Below, piece by piece: positions 6,279 through 6,574 of a stretch of 6,574 bases of DNA (the stretch's first letter is position 1; each line of letters starts with the position of its first letter). A program made the translations under genes and the position numbers. Source of the DNA: Methanoregulaceae archaeon (lineage in GTDB: Archaea; Halobacteriota; Methanomicrobia; Methanomicrobiales; Methanospirillaceae); NCBI GenBank assembly GCA_013331215.1, contig DUGU01000262.1:1-6574 (forward strand). The letters are read 5' to 3'. A model generated the notes under the pieces. The model was not told the origin of the DNA and ran no database searches. It saw only the letters and a program-made list of their open reading frames with translations.

Positions 6279-6574
6279 ATGAAGAGTCATCTGTTGTATG
6301 CGGTCTGTGCAGTCGTTCTGATCGGTTCGCTCGGTGTGCCGCCGGCGGTCGCTGCGGATCAGGGAAGAATTGCGTACATGGCGATTCCGGGCCTTAACGA
6401 GGACATCTATGTGATGAATGCCGACGGGACCGGCCCGACCCGCCTGACCGTCAACGAACAATTCGATAGCTGGCCTTCGTGGTCTCCCGACGGCTCCAGG
6501 GTCGCGTATGTGCACGAGCCCGTCGACAGCCCTGCGGGCAACTCCATGGAGATCTACGTGATGAACGCCGACGG
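6279..6574 (+). CDS. Third secreted TolB-like PD40 protein, cut by the window edge
   Basis: Ninety-eight complete codons are visible. ATG 6279 follows the purine run GGGGGAAG (6266-6273). Residues 1-26 are a signal peptide (KSHLLYAVCAVVLIGSLG, then PPAVAA), followed by DQGRIAY, the first strand of a PD40 propeller. The repeats EDIYVMNADGTGPTRLT, PSWSPDGSRVAY and MEIYVMNADG are present. The first blade Trp is at residue 68, as in gene 2, and the blade-one loop has the same length as in the paralogues but a different sequence (HEPVDSPAGNSM). The signal peptide is also unrelated in detail to the RNYYL type of genes 1 and 2, so this is an older paralogue. Blade number and C-terminal module lie outside the window. 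Confidence 0.9.
   Translation, partial: MKSHLLYAVCAVVLIGSLGVPPAVAADQGRIAYMAIPGLNEDIYVMNADGTGPTRLTVNEQFDSWPSWSPDGSRVAYVHEPVDSPAGNSMEIYVMNAD

Noticed and set aside
1..6574. tRNA, rRNA, CRISPR array or insertion sequence
   Set aside because: No cloverleaf or conserved rRNA stretches, no short regularly spaced repeats with unique spacers, and no transposase motif or terminal inverted repeats were seen; the only regular repeats are the coding 132-bp blade units.

Overview
The window looks like a high-GC methanogenic archaeon, most probably Methanomicrobiales close to Methanoculleus. This rests on archaeal BRE/TATA-type promoters, GTG/ATG starts preceded by purine-rich ribosome binding sites, secreted TolB-like beta-propeller proteins, and a C-terminal dockerin-like module (NGNDRQDFADVVLYF ... 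DYNANGRVDFADVVWLF) of a kind I associate with surface proteins of that order. The taxonomic call is from memory of families, not from a search.

Layout. Positions 12-1902 (minus strand) hold a membrane sensor histidine kinase of about 630 residues. It is broken by two one-base frameshifts and also has altered ATP-binding motifs, so it is probably a pseudogene. Its promoter lies at a palindromic TATTAATA, which may also serve the divergent small membrane protein gene at 2063-2395 (plus). Positions 2396-2745 contain no convincing gene.

From 2750 to the right edge is a tandem family of three secreted PD40/TolB-like propeller genes, all on the plus strand: 2930-3916 (six blade motifs), 4785-5648 (four blade motifs plus the dockerin-like module) and 6279 to the edge (partial). 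Each has the same upstream architecture: GAAATGTTTATC-type BRE/TATA, a conserved TACC(C)G about 28 bases downstream where transcription should start, a leader of roughly 145-185 nt, then a strong ribosome binding site. The genes are separated by stretches of about 630-870 nt that carry no intact gene but contain protein-like fragments in shifting frames, palindromes and candidate terminators.

The main biological story is a young tandem expansion of surface or extracellular propeller proteins. It varies blade number through exact 132-bp units and varies the C-terminal module, under a shared promoter cassette, next to a decaying sensor kinase. No function can be assigned to the propellers beyond probable extracellular binding or scaffolding.
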